Shown: positions 10,236 through 20,688 of the stretch, one piece after another | Layout of the letters: every line of letters starts with the position of its first letter | Numbering within the stretch: the first letter of the stretch is position 1 | NCBI RefSeq assembly: GCF_017639205.1 | Contig: NZ_CP071139.1 | Location: 3,974,001 to 4,038,000 of the forward strand | Source of the DNA: Streptomyces nojiriensis | GTDB lineage: Bacteria > Actinomycetota > Actinomycetes > Streptomycetales > Streptomycetaceae | Direction of reading: 5' to 3' | Length of the DNA: 64,000 bases | Program-made: the position numbers and the translations under genes | Notes under the pieces: model-generated | Databases searched by the model: none | Seen by the model: the letters and a program-made list of their open reading frames with translations, nothing else | What the model was told of the DNA's origin: nothing

Positions 10236-11930
10236 TCAGCTCGCGGTGAAGGAGACGAAGAGGTACTCCGGGTCGGCCTTGTCCGAGTACGGCTTGGAGA
10301 CCGTGGTGCGCGAGATGAAGAACTTGCCGTTGTGGTAGCGGTACTCGGAGTACTCGGGCGAGTATCCGGTCTCGGCGCGCTGGCTCGCCTTGTCCGCCGG
10401 GTTCTCCATGAGGACGGTCTCCTTCATCGTCTTGCCGTCGATGCTGACGATCTGACCGCCCTTGTCGTACGGGGGGTACTTGTAGGCGATGATGTTCGAC
10501 CCGTCCATGCGCAGCGGGGACATCGTGAACCGCTCGCCCGCGTCGGCGCGGTCGGTGGTCTGCTTGCCGGTCTCCAGGTCGAAGGAGAGCAGCTCGTTGG
10601 TGCGGCCGCTGGAGGCCTGGCCCTGGTGCTCGTACGACGGCAGGTAGAGCTTGCCGTTGCCGACCACCATGTTCATGCACTTCTCGACCTCGGATCCGCA
10701 CTTGGCGGCGAAGTCTCCGGAGGCGAGCGGGATGCGGGCCTTCAGCTCGCCCTTGGGGTCGACGACGAAGAGGTCGCTGATGCCCGTGGCGTTCTTCGCG
10801 GTCTTGCCGACGTCGGCCGCCACGATCAGGGGCTTGGTGGCGACGATGTACGCGTCCTCGATGCCCTGGGAGAGCTTGTACGAGGCCGTGGGCGCGCCGG
10901 TGGCCGGGTCGAGGAGCTGGCCGTACAGCGTGTAGTTGGGGCTCTGCCCGCACTTGCGGATCGCGGCGAGGGCCTCGCCGCCGCCGTAGCCCACGTCACG
11001 GCAGCCTTCGCCGTCGACCTTGGGCAGCCACAGGGACTTGCCGTCGGCGAGGTTCCAGGCGGCGCCGCCCGCGGAGATGCCGGCCGCGGCGACCGTCTTG
11101 CCGCTGAGGGTGACGCTGGTGAACGCGACGGGCTTGTCTCCGCCGGTGGCGCTCTTGGCGTTGCCGGACCAGACGAGCTTGCCGCTCTCCAGGTCGATGA
11201 CGCCGACCTCGGTGCACTGGACGTACTTGTTCTCGGGCGTCGGCTGGGCGGCCTTGAAGAGGACCGCCGTCCTGTTCTCGCTGACGTGCTTGGTCGCGCC
11301 GCAGAGCTCGCCGGGGAAGGGCAGCTCCCACTTCTTGCCGCCGTCGACGAGGTTGTAGCCGACGACCTTCGCCAGATCGGACTTGATGTACGTGGAGTCG
11401 GTCAGCCAGGAGCCGGCGACGACGGCGACGTCGGCCGGGACCGGGCTCGGCAGGTTGAAAAGCGGCTTCGACTTCGTGTTGCCGGGCACCTTCTCGGTGC
11501 CGGGCACGGAGTCCTGGGGCTTGTCGTTGCCCGGGGAGGCGCTCGGGTTGCTGTCGGCCTTGTTCCCGCCGCCGCTGTCGCCGGAGGTGTACCAGAGGCC
11601 GCCGCCGACGATGAGGGCGATGGCCAGGACGGCCGCGCCGACGATCGTCAGCTGGGTGCGCTTGGCGTTGCCGGCGGCCGGGGCCGCGGCCGGGGGCTGC
11701 GGGGCGGGCACGGGCGCGCCGCCGGGGGCGCCGGGGGCCCCGTACGGCGACGGGGTGCCGGGCTGCTGCGGGTAGCCGTAGCCGGGCCCGGTCTGCGGGT
11801 ACCCGTACGCGGGCTGGGCCGCGGCGGGTTCGGGCGGTGGCACGGGCGCGCCGAACCCGCCCGGCGGCGGGTCCTGCGGCTCGCCGAAGCCGCCGGACGG
11901 CGGCTGGCTGGGGGGCGGCGGGATACTCAT
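10236..11930 (-). CDS. membrane-anchored PQQ/beta-propeller protein with Pro-rich cytoplasmic tail (paralogue 1)
   Basis: 564 aa. Residues 1-90 are a low-complexity Pro/Gly/Gln/Tyr tail (repeated GYPQ/GYGYPQ). A single transmembrane helix spans about 94-114, preceded by KR (inside). A Ser/Asn/Pro linker follows, then about 410 residues of PQQ/WD-type beta-propeller repeats such as GVIDLESGKLVWS and LLSFDLETGKQTT, with scattered Cys. The topology predicts an extracytoplasmic propeller. The function is unknown; the family is common in Streptomyces, and many members sit next to kinases or secretion genes. It is more divergent than the next two paralogues. Confidence 0.85.
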   Translation of the reverse strand: MSIPPPPSQPPSGGFGEPQDPPPGGFGAPVPPPEPAAAQPAYGYPQTGPGYGYPQQPGTPSPYGAPGAPGGAPVPAPQPPAAAPAAGNAKRTQLTIVGAAVLAIALIVGGGLWYTSGDSGGGNKADSNPSASPGNDKPQDSVPGTEKVPGNTKSKPLFNLPSPVPADVAVVAGSWLTDSTYIKSDLAKVVGYNLVDGGKKWELPFPGELCGATKHVSENRTAVLFKAAQPTPENKYVQCTEVGVIDLESGKLVWSGNAKSATGGDKPVAFTSVTLSGKTVAAAGISAGGAAWNLADGKSLWLPKVDGEGCRDVGYGGGEALAAIRKCGQSPNYTLYGQLLDPATGAPTASYKLSQGIEDAYIVATKPLIVAADVGKTAKNATGISDLFVVDPKGELKARIPLASGDFAAKCGSEVEKCMNMVVGNGKLYLPSYEHQGQASSGRTNELLSFDLETGKQTTDRADAGERFTMSPLRMDGSNIIAYKYPPYDKGGQIVSIDGKTMKETVLMENPADKASQRAETGYSPEYSEYRYHNGKFFISRTTVSKPYSDKADPEYLFVSFTAS

Positions 11931-11973
11931 CGGTTGCTGTTGCCTCTCGGTGGGCGGGTCGTGGGACGCATGT

Positions 11974-13584
11974 TCACTTGCCGAAGGCCATCAGGAGCTT
12001 CTCGTCCTTGTTCTCACCCAGCAGCCGGGTGGTGGAGAGGAAGAACCGCCCGTCCGCGTAGGCGGCGCTCTGGGAAGTCAGGAAGGAGGATTCGATCCGT
12101 GCGGAGGTGCCCGAGGGGAGCTTCAGCAGCGTTTTGGGGGCGCCTCCGTCGGCCGGGAACGAGACGATCTCGCCGGGCTCGCCGACAGGGCTGGCGCGGT
12201 AGGCGGTCAGCTGGCCGTTCGCGGCATCGAGCGGGATGAGGGCCTTCTTGTCACCGGCCTTGGCGCGCCACTTGACCTTGCCCGTGCCGAGGTCGAAGGC
12301 GACGATCTCGCTGCCGGTGGACTTGTCCCCGGAAGCGAGGTAGGCGGTGTCCGCGTCGACCACGGAGTTCCCGCAGTACTGGAGGCCCTCGCTGGAGCCG
12401 TAACCACCGCAGTTGACCAAGAAGTTGCCTTCACCGGAGAGCGTGTTGCGCTTCTGTCCCTTCTCGTCGAGGACGAGGATGGCCCGCTCCTTGGTGTCGC
12501 GGTTGCCGGCGTCGATGACGGTGGGGCTGACCGAGTAGACGGCGTTGACCTGGTAGCCCTTGGGCAGGCGGTAGCTCCATGTCTTCTTGCCGGTGTTCGG
12601 GTCGGCGTCCTGGATCTCGATGGTCCGGTCGGCGTCCAGGCAGAGGGCCACGGCGATCATCTTGTTGTTGCCCGCGGCGTAGGTCATGGGCTTGCAGCCC
12701 TCGGGGCCCGCGTCGGAGAAGAGCTTGTCACCGGTGCTGAGGCGGTGGGCGCTCTGGCCCCCCGTCCAGGCGAGGGCGAAGGTGTCGCCGCTGAGGGTGA
12801 CCCTGGTGGAGTCGGCGGCATTGAAAGGCCCCTCCATGACAAGCTCCTTCGTCCAGCCCTCCTTGCCGGTCTTGAGGTCGATGAGCTTCATCTGGTTGCA
12901 GCTGGAGCCGTCGGCGTTCTTGACGACCATGACGGTCCTGCCATCGGGGGAGGTCTGACCGGTGAGTCCGCAGATCTCCGTGCGGAGGTCGATCTTCCAC
13001 TTCTCGTTGCCGTCACTCACCCCGTAGCCGATGACGGACTTGTCGACGGTCTTGACGACGGTGTCGCCGACGACCCACAAGCCCTTGGCGGGGATTCCGG
13101 CTCCCGGGCCCTCCATCTTGGCGGTCTTCAGCCAGAGGGCCTTGTCCTCACCCGGCTTGCGGCCCTCGTTGAGGTCGGTCGGGATTTCGCTGCCCTTGCC
13201 GTTGCCGTTGCCGTCGCCCTTGTCCACGGAAGGGGAAGCGGAGGGCTTGGCGTCGGTCGGCTCCTGCGCGACCGGCTTCGGGTCCTTGTCGTCGCCGGAG
13301 AAGGCCACGTAGCCGACGCCCCCGAGAACGAGGACGGACGCCACCGAAGCGGCGATCAGCAGGACCGTCTTCTTCTTCGGCGCAGCGCCCGGGCCCGAAC
13401 CGGGGCCGCCCGGGGCCGCCACCTGCTGCGGCACGGTGGGCGGCTGCGGCGGGTACGCGGGCTGCTGGGCGTACGGGTTCTCACCCTGCGGCGGAAACCC
13501 GTACCCCTGCTGCGGCGGACCGGGCAGGTGCCCGTAACCGGAAGGCGTCGGCGGCTGGTTCGGCGGCTGGGGCAGCTCGGTCAT
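11974..13584 (-). CDS. membrane-anchored PQQ/beta-propeller protein (paralogue 2)
   Basis: 536 aa, same architecture: Pro/Gln-rich tail (1-68, with GYGFPPQGENPYAQQPAYPP), KKK before a transmembrane helix at 73-95, an Asp/Lys/Pro linker, then an extracytoplasmic propeller with blades such as MKLIDLKTGKEGWTKE. The first roughly 125 residues and the last 7 (LLMAFGK) are nearly identical to paralogue 3, and the 5' flank is duplicated too. This indicates a recent tandem duplication or gene conversion, while the propeller has diverged markedly. The start ATG is shared in context with paralogue 3. Confidence 0.86.
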   Translation of the reverse strand: MTELPQPPNQPPTPSGYGHLPGPPQQGYGFPPQGENPYAQQPAYPPQPPTVPQQVAAPGGPGSGPGAAPKKKTVLLIAASVASVLVLGGVGYVAFSGDDKDPKPVAQEPTDAKPSASPSVDKGDGNGNGKGSEIPTDLNEGRKPGEDKALWLKTAKMEGPGAGIPAKGLWVVGDTVVKTVDKSVIGYGVSDGNEKWKIDLRTEICGLTGQTSPDGRTVMVVKNADGSSCNQMKLIDLKTGKEGWTKELVMEGPFNAADSTRVTLSGDTFALAWTGGQSAHRLSTGDKLFSDAGPEGCKPMTYAAGNNKMIAVALCLDADRTIEIQDADPNTGKKTWSYRLPKGYQVNAVYSVSPTVIDAGNRDTKERAILVLDEKGQKRNTLSGEGNFLVNCGGYGSSEGLQYCGNSVVDADTAYLASGDKSTGSEIVAFDLGTGKVKWRAKAGDKKALIPLDAANGQLTAYRASPVGEPGEIVSFPADGGAPKTLLKLPSGTSARIESSFLTSQSAAYADGRFFLSTTRLLGENKDEKLLMAFGK

Positions 13585-13653
13585 CAGCGCACGCTTTCGG
13601 CATCGGGGAGGTCGGGGAGGATGACCTTTCTATCACTGACAGCGCGCATACAT

Positions 13654-13694
13654 CGGGCGGGTCCGCCCCCTGTTCCCAAGGGAGGACCCGCCCG
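13654..13694. terminator. hairpin in the spacer between paralogues 2 and 3
   Basis: 11-bp arms, CGGGCGGGTCC (13654-13664) and GGACCCGCCCG (13684-13694), with a 19-nt loop. It lies downstream of paralogue 3, in the stretch absent from the equivalent spacer upstream of paralogue 3. Confidence 0.6.
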
Positions 13695-13740
13695 TGACGC
13701 CGTCGTTATACGGCCAGTTGCCCCCGAAGTCCGCCGGAAT

Positions 13741-13819
13741 CCAGGCTTCCTCGGCCGTCTCGCCTCGGCGCGTCGCCAAATCCACGCGCTGCGGACGGAG
13801 TTCGCGGAGCCCCGCGCCG
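13741..13819 (-). pseudogene. decayed duplicate of the 3' end of the ABC-F gene
   Basis: Aligned without gaps to the ABC-F 3' end at 15527-15605, I count 57 of 79 identical bases. In the ABC-F frame it reads like the coiled-coil terminus (A-LREL...EEA); the stop TGA has become TGG. It lies between paralogues 3 and 2, exactly where a tandem duplication of [ABC-F end + PQQ gene] would leave it. It has no start and is non-functional. Confidence 0.7.
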
Positions 13820-13833
13820 GCCCGGACGCCTCC

Positions 13834-15456
13834 TCACTTGCCGAAGACCATCAGGAGCTTCTCGTCCTGGCCCTGGGCCCGCAGGTGGGTGGAGGAGATG
13901 AAGAACCGTCCGTCCACGTAGTCCAGCCTCGGAAGGGTGAAGGTCCGCTCGATCGGGGCGGCGGGGCCCGAGGGGTGGCGCAGGAGCGCGGTCGGGGTGC
14001 CACCGGCGGCGGGGATGGAGAGGACCTCGCCGCCCTGCTCCTCCTCGGCCTTCCGGTAGGCGATGAGCTGCCCGTTCACGGCCTTGAGCGGGGTGAGGAT
14101 GCGCTTGCCCCCGGCCGGGACGCGCCACTTGTCCTTGCCGGTCGCCAGGTCGAAGGCGACGATCTCGTTGGCCTTGCCGGTGCCCGCCGCGGTGGGCAGG
14201 TAGAGGGTGTTCGCGTCGACGACGGCCGAGGGGCAGGTCGCCAGGGACCGGAAGATGCCGGTGTCGCCGCAGCCGACGGCGAAGCTGCCCTCGCCGGCGA
14301 GGGTGGCGGTCTGCTTCCCGTCGGGTCCCAGGACCACGATGGAGCGCTGCTTCGTCTGCTCGTTGCCGATGTCGATGACGGTCGGGTTCACCGAGTAGAT
14401 GCTGGTCACCTTGAACTTCGCGGGGAGCCGGTAGGCCCAGCCCTTCGCGCCGGTGACGGGGTCGATGCCGTGGACCTCGGCGGTGGAGTCCTCGTCGGTG
14501 CAGGTGACGAGGGCGATCATCTTGCCGTTGCCGGCCTCGTAGGAGTCCGGGTTGCAGCCGTCGCCCACCGGGCTCGCGAAGAGCTTGTCACCGTTGCTGA
14601 TCTTGAAGGCGCTGGCATTGCCGCCGCGGCTGACGGTGACGGTGTCCCCGATCATGGACAGGGTGGGGCTGGTGAAGATGTCGAAGAGCCCCTCCTTGGG
14701 CACCTCCTTCGACCAGACCTCCTTGCCCGTCTTGAGGTCGACCACGCGCAGCTGGGTGCAGGAGGTGTTCTCCCCCTCGCCGTCGCGGTACATGACGACC
14801 GTCCGGCCCTCGGCCGTGGTCTGCGGGGCGACGGAGCAGATCTGCGCGGGGAAGGGCAGTGACCACTTCTCCTTGCCGTCGGTGACGGAGTAGCCGGTGA
14901 GGTTCTTCCAGAGGCTCTTGACCACGGTGTCGCCGACGACCCACTGGCCGGCGGCGTCGACGCCCATGCCGGGGCCCTCGATCTTGGTCGTCTTGAGCCA
15001 GAGGACCTTGTCCTCGCCCTGCTTGCGGCCGGAGTTCAGGTCCGCCTGCTGGGCTCCGCCGTCGCCGTTGCCGTCTCCCTTGTCCGCGGAGGGGGAAGCG
15101 GAGGGCTTGGCGTCGGTGGGCTCCTGCGCGACCGGCTTCGGGTCCTTGTCGTCGCCGGAGAAGGCCACGTAGCCGACGCCCCCGAGGACGAGGGCGGCGG
15201 CCACCGAAGCGGCGATCAGCAGGACCGTCTTCTTCTTCGGCGCAGCGCCCGGACCGGAACCGGGGCCGCCCGGGCCGCCGGGGCCCGCCGGCCACTGCTG
15301 CGGCACGGTGGGCGGCTGCGGCGGGTACGCGGGCTGCTGGGCGTACGGGTTCTCACCCTGCGGCGGAAACCCGTACCCCTGCTGCGGCGGACCGGGCAGG
15401 TGCCCGTAACCGGAAGGCGTCGGCGACTGGTTCGGCGGCTGGGGCAGCTCGGTCAT
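13834..15456 (-). CDS. membrane-anchored PQQ/beta-propeller protein (paralogue 3)
   Basis: 540 aa, the same layout as paralogue 2 with a 4-residue expansion in the Pro/Gly tail (WPAGPGGPGG). Its transmembrane helix is at about 77-99. The extracytoplasmic propeller carries blades such as LRVVDLKTGKEVWSKE and EIVAFDLATGKDKWR and two Cys-containing loops. The protein ends LLMVFGK. It begins 70 nt downstream of the ABC-F stop, so it may be read from the ABC-F transcript, although the duplicated 55-nt 5' flank (15457-15512) could contain its own promoter. Confidence 0.86.
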   Translation of the reverse strand: MTELPQPPNQSPTPSGYGHLPGPPQQGYGFPPQGENPYAQQPAYPPQPPTVPQQWPAGPGGPGGPGSGPGAAPKKKTVLLIAASVAAALVLGGVGYVAFSGDDKDPKPVAQEPTDAKPSASPSADKGDGNGDGGAQQADLNSGRKQGEDKVLWLKTTKIEGPGMGVDAAGQWVVGDTVVKSLWKNLTGYSVTDGKEKWSLPFPAQICSVAPQTTAEGRTVVMYRDGEGENTSCTQLRVVDLKTGKEVWSKEVPKEGLFDIFTSPTLSMIGDTVTVSRGGNASAFKISNGDKLFASPVGDGCNPDSYEAGNGKMIALVTCTDEDSTAEVHGIDPVTGAKGWAYRLPAKFKVTSIYSVNPTVIDIGNEQTKQRSIVVLGPDGKQTATLAGEGSFAVGCGDTGIFRSLATCPSAVVDANTLYLPTAAGTGKANEIVAFDLATGKDKWRVPAGGKRILTPLKAVNGQLIAYRKAEEEQGGEVLSIPAAGGTPTALLRHPSGPAAPIERTFTLPRLDYVDGRFFISSTHLRAQGQDEKLLMVFGK

Positions 15457-15526
15457 CAGCGCACGCTTTCGGCATCAGGAGGTCGGGGAGGATGACCTTT
15501 CTATCACTGACCCGGCCCGGCCCCGC

Positions 15527-17329
<1,803 letters not shown>

Positions 17330-17357
17330 CAGACGCGCTCCAGGGAAAGGGTGTGGA

Positions 17358-18686
17358 TCAGCCCCTCAGCCTAACCCTCCGGGCCGGGGCAGACCGTTCT
17401 ACGAGATACCAGCCGCCCAGTGCCATCGCGATCGCGGCCGGCGCGGTGACGGGCAGGGCGATCAGCGTGGCGCTGTGCCCGTCGAGCAGGCCGCCGAGGC
17501 CGGTCATGGACAGGCCCAGGATGCCGAGCAGGCACAGGGTGATCCCGAGGGCGGCGACGGGGCCTCCCGTGCGCCGGGCGGGGGCCGGCGCGCCGGGCCG
17601 GGGCGCCTCGAAGCGGCGGAACAGCGCGACGAGCACACCCGTCAGGGCGGCCGCGGCCAGGAACCGCACCGGGACCTGCGCCCACCAGGCGGCCGTGGCG
17701 GGGGCCGGCAGGTCGAGGCCGAGGGCGAGCTGGGCCGCGTACACGCCGAGCATGGCGGTCAGGTGCCACAGGAAGGCGGTCATGGCCAGGCCGTTGGCCG
17801 CGACCACCCCGCGCCAGACGCGCGGCCGGCGCAGCCAGGCGGTGGCGGGCCGGGCCGCCAGCTGGACGGCGCCGACGAGCCACAGGCCGTGGCAGAGCAG
17901 GGCGAGGGTGGGCGGGGCCATGTTGGAGACCTTCTCGCCCGGCATCCCGACCATGGACAGCGGGTACGGGCCGTACGCCACCAGCAGGGCGGCGGAGGCG
18001 AGTCCCGCGGCGGCGAGGGCGGCGGGCCTGCGGATGCGGCCGTCGGCGCGCAGGAAGCCGAGCTGGTGGACGGCGAGCCAGACGAGGGCGAAGTTCAGGA
18101 ACTCCACGTAGGGGACGCCGAGCGCGAAGCGCAGTACGTCGACCAGGGCGGCCGCCCCGGCCAGGGCGGCGAAGGCGGCCCAGCCGGCGCGCTCGTGCAG
18201 CTTCAGCAGCGGCGGGGTGAAGGCGACCATGGCGAGGTAGATCCCGATGAACCACAGCGGCTGGGTGACGAGGCGCAGCGCGGCCCCGGTCAGCGTTCCG
18301 CCGCCGTGGCCGGCGAGCTGCACGGCGAGTGCGACCGCGGCCCACACCAGGACGAAGACGAGGGTGGGGCGCAACAGCCGTTGGAGCCGGGCCCGCAGGA
18401 AGGCGGCGTAGACGGGCCCGTCGGTGCGGCGGGCGAGGGAGCGGTAGGACAGGGCGTGCGAGAACCCGCCGACGAAGAAGAAGACGGGCATGATCTGCAG
18501 CCCCCAGGTGAGCACCTGGAGGGCGGGCACGAGGGCGAGCAGATTCCCTATGCCGTCGCCGCTGACGGCGGCCATCAGCCAGTGTCCGGCGATGACGGTG
18601 CCGAGCGAGGCGACCCGCAACAGGTCGACGTACCGGTCACGGTCGGCGGGGGTGGCCTCGGCCAGGGCGCGTGCGCTAGCTGTCAT
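17358..18686 (-). CDS. acyltransferase-3 family integral membrane protein
   Basis: 442 aa with about ten hydrophobic segments. It opens with RDRYVDLLRVASLGTVIAGHW, which contains the RxxxLDxLR-like and conserved His signatures of the OafA/NodX acyltransferase-3 family. Such enzymes O-acylate cell-surface glycans, antibiotics or lipids from the membrane. A second family hallmark is the PVFFFVGGFSHA segment (about 71-82). It is probably the first gene of a transcript with the ABC-F gene; no substrate is inferable. ATG 18686. Confidence 0.88.
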   Translation of the reverse strand: MTASARALAEATPADRDRYVDLLRVASLGTVIAGHWLMAAVSGDGIGNLLALVPALQVLTWGLQIMPVFFFVGGFSHALSYRSLARRTDGPVYAAFLRARLQRLLRPTLVFVLVWAAVALAVQLAGHGGGTLTGAALRLVTQPLWFIGIYLAMVAFTPPLLKLHERAGWAAFAALAGAAALVDVLRFALGVPYVEFLNFALVWLAVHQLGFLRADGRIRRPAALAAAGLASAALLVAYGPYPLSMVGMPGEKVSNMAPPTLALLCHGLWLVGAVQLAARPATAWLRRPRVWRGVVAANGLAMTAFLWHLTAMLGVYAAQLALGLDLPAPATAAWWAQVPVRFLAAAALTGVLVALFRRFEAPRPGAPAPARRTGGPVAALGITLCLLGILGLSMTGLGGLLDGHSATLIALPVTAPAAIAMALGGWYLVERSAPARRVRLRG

Positions 18687-18757
18687 GGGGCCACGGTGTC
18701 CCCTGCCGGGTGTCTCCCGACAGGGCGCGGATACTCAACTCGGGCCTGAGTACCGCC

Positions 18758-18837
18758 CCGGGGCTCCGCCCCGAACCCCGCGCCTGGGATTCAGCCTCGC
18801 CGGCGTTTGGGGCGCGGGGTCTGGGGCGGAGCCCCGG
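18758..18837. terminator. long interrupted hairpin built on a dispersed repeat
   Basis: 15-bp perfect outer stem (18758-18772 with 18823-18837), a 3x3 internal loop, then a 9-bp inner stem (18776-18784 with 18811-18819). It lies downstream of ispE. Its right half is a copy of the dispersed GCCGGCGTTTG repeat. Confidence 0.75.
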
Positions 18838-18843
18838 CAGCGG
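18792..18843 (+). repeat. dispersed GC-rich repeat, copy A
   Basis: Reads CAGCCTCGCCGGCGTTTG followed by GGCGCGGGG and a GGGGC...GCCCC hairpin, then GGCAGCGG. The same order of blocks recurs at 43734-43799 and 47734-47790 in the same orientation. Confidence 0.75.
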
Positions 18844-18853
18844 ACCCGCGGGG

Positions 18854-19771
18854 TCAGGACGGCAGGACCGTGGCTCCGGGGGCCGGGCTGGACGCCACGC
18901 GAGTGGCCCGGCAGGTACCGGACGCTTCGAGCGCGGCAGCGACCTTGGCGGCGGCTTCCTCGTCCGCGACGAGGAACGCGGTCGTCGGGCCCGAGCCCGA
19001 GACCAGCGCGGCGAGCGCGCCACCCTCCACGCCCGCGGCCAGCGTCCGCGCCAACTGCGGCCGAAGAGACAGCGCCGCCGCCTGGAGGTCGTTGGCCAAG
19101 GTGGCGCCCAGCCGGTCCGCGTCGCCCGAGGCCAGGGCCGCCAGCAGCGCCGGGGAGGCCTCCGGCTCGGGGATCCGCGTACCCGCGGCCTCGGCGAGGC
19201 GGTCGAACTCGCGGAAGACCGCCGGGGTGGACAGCCCGCCGTCGGCCACGGCGAAGACCCAGTGGAACGTCCCCGCCCCGACCGGCGTGAGCAGCTCACC
19301 GCGGCCGGTGCCGAGCGCGGCCCCGCCGACCAGGCTGAAGGGGACGTCGCTGCCGAGCTCCGCACAGATGTCGAGGAGCTCGGCGCGCGGGGTGTTCAGG
19401 CCCCACAGGGTGTCGCAGGCCAGCAGGGCCGCCGCGCCGTCCGCGCTGCCGCCCGCCATGCCGCCCGCGACCGGGATGTTCTTCGCGATGTGCAGGTGGA
19501 CGGCGGGTTCGATCCCGGCCCGGGCCGCGAGGATCTCGGCGGCGCGCGCCGCGAGGTTGCTGCGGTCCAGCGGCACCTGGTCGGCGTCCGGGCCGGTGCA
19601 GGTGATGGTCAGGGCGTCGGCCGGGGTGGCGGTGACCTCGTCGTACAGGGAGACGGCGAGGAAGACGTTGGCCAGGTCGTGGAAGCCGTCGGGGCGGGCC
19701 GCGCCCACCGCCAGCTGGACGTTGACCTTCGCGGGGACCCGTACGGTCACGGGCGCCTGGGGCGCGCTCAC
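18854..19771 (-). CDS. ispE: 4-diphosphocytidyl-2-C-methyl-D-erythritol kinase
   Basis: A GHMP-family kinase of the MEP isoprenoid pathway, phosphorylating CDP-ME. 305 aa. N-terminal VRVPAKVNVQL with the catalytic-region Lys15; ATP loop PVAGGMAGGSADGAAAL (100-116); ELGSDVPFSLVGG with the catalytic Asp at about 141; C-terminal SGSGPTTAFLV. GTG 19771 overlaps the rsmA stop (GTGA), so it is the last gene of a coupled rpfB-rsmA-ispE string, an arrangement also known in mycobacteria. Confidence 0.95.
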   Translation of the reverse strand: MSAPQAPVTVRVPAKVNVQLAVGAARPDGFHDLANVFLAVSLYDEVTATPADALTITCTGPDADQVPLDRSNLAARAAEILAARAGIEPAVHLHIAKNIPVAGGMAGGSADGAAALLACDTLWGLNTPRAELLDICAELGSDVPFSLVGGAALGTGRGELLTPVGAGTFHWVFAVADGGLSTPAVFREFDRLAEAAGTRIPEPEASPALLAALASGDADRLGATLANDLQAAALSLRPQLARTLAAGVEGGALAALVSGSGPTTAFLVADEEAAAKVAAALEASGTCRATRVASSPAPGATVLPS

Positions 19772-20688
19772 AGGGCCGGCCTCTCCGCCGCGGGCTTGTG
19801 CTCGGCGATGGCCGCGAACTCCTCGACCGTCAGGGACTCCCCGCGGGCCTGCGGCGAGACACCGGCGGCGACCAGCGCCGCCTCCGCGCCCGCCGCCGAA
19901 CCGGCCCAGCCGGCCAGCGCGGCGCGCAGCGTCTTGCGGCGCTGGGCGAAGGCGGCGTCGACGACCGCGAAGACCTCGGCCTTGGTGGCGGTGGTCTTGA
20001 TCGGCTCGGTGCGGCGCACCAGCGAGACGAGACCGGAGTCGACGTTCGGGGCGGGCCAGAAGACCTTGCGGCCGATGGCACCGGCACGCTTGACGTGGGC
20101 GTACCAGTTGGCCTTGACGGAGGGCACCCCGTAGACCTTGTTGCCCGGTTCCGCGGCCAGCCGGTCGGCGACCTCGGCCTGCACCATCACCAGCGTGCGC
20201 TCGATGGTCGGGAAGCGGTCGAGCATGGTGAGCAGGACGGGCACGGCCACGTTGTACGGCAGGTTCGCGACGAGCGCGGTCGGCGCCGGGCCGGGCAGTT
20301 CGGTCACCAGCATCGCGTCGGAGTGGACCAGCGCGAAGCGGTCCTTCTTCGCGGGCATCCGGGCCTCGATGGTGGCGGGCAGGGCGGCGGCGAGGATGTC
20401 GTCGATCTCGACGGCGACGACCCGGTCCGCGGCCTCCAGCAGCGCGAGCGTCAGCGAGCCGAGCCCCGGGCCGACCTCGACGACCACGTCGTCGGGGCGG
20501 ACCTCGGCGGTGCGCACGATCCGGCGGACCGTGTTGGCGTCGATGACGAAGTTCTGCCCCTTCTGCTTCGTCGGGCGTACGCCGAGGGCGGCGGCCAGCT
20601 CCCTGATGTCGGCCGGGCCGAGGAGGGCGTCGGGCGCGGCGGGGGAGGTCTTCTCGGTGTTCTCGGGCTGCTGCTCTGCGGTGCTCAC
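19768..20688 (-). CDS. rsmA: 16S rRNA (adenine1518/1519-N6)-dimethyltransferase
   Basis: KsgA/RsmA dimethylates the two adjacent adenines near the 3' end of 16S rRNA and acts as a late 30S assembly checkpoint. 306 aa; KQKGQNFVID N-terminus; SAM motif VVEVGPGLGSLTLALLE; target-base motif NLPYNVAVP; KVFWPAPNVDSGLV near the end. The GTG 20688 start overlaps the rpfB stop codon and the stop overlaps ispE, so both junctions are 4-nt overlaps. Confidence 0.95.
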   Translation of the reverse strand: MSTAEQQPENTEKTSPAAPDALLGPADIRELAAALGVRPTKQKGQNFVIDANTVRRIVRTAEVRPDDVVVEVGPGLGSLTLALLEAADRVVAVEIDDILAAALPATIEARMPAKKDRFALVHSDAMLVTELPGPAPTALVANLPYNVAVPVLLTMLDRFPTIERTLVMVQAEVADRLAAEPGNKVYGVPSVKANWYAHVKRAGAIGRKVFWPAPNVDSGLVSLVRRTEPIKTTATKAEVFAVVDAAFAQRRKTLRAALAGWAGSAAGAEAALVAAGVSPQARGESLTVEEFAAIAEHKPAAERPAL

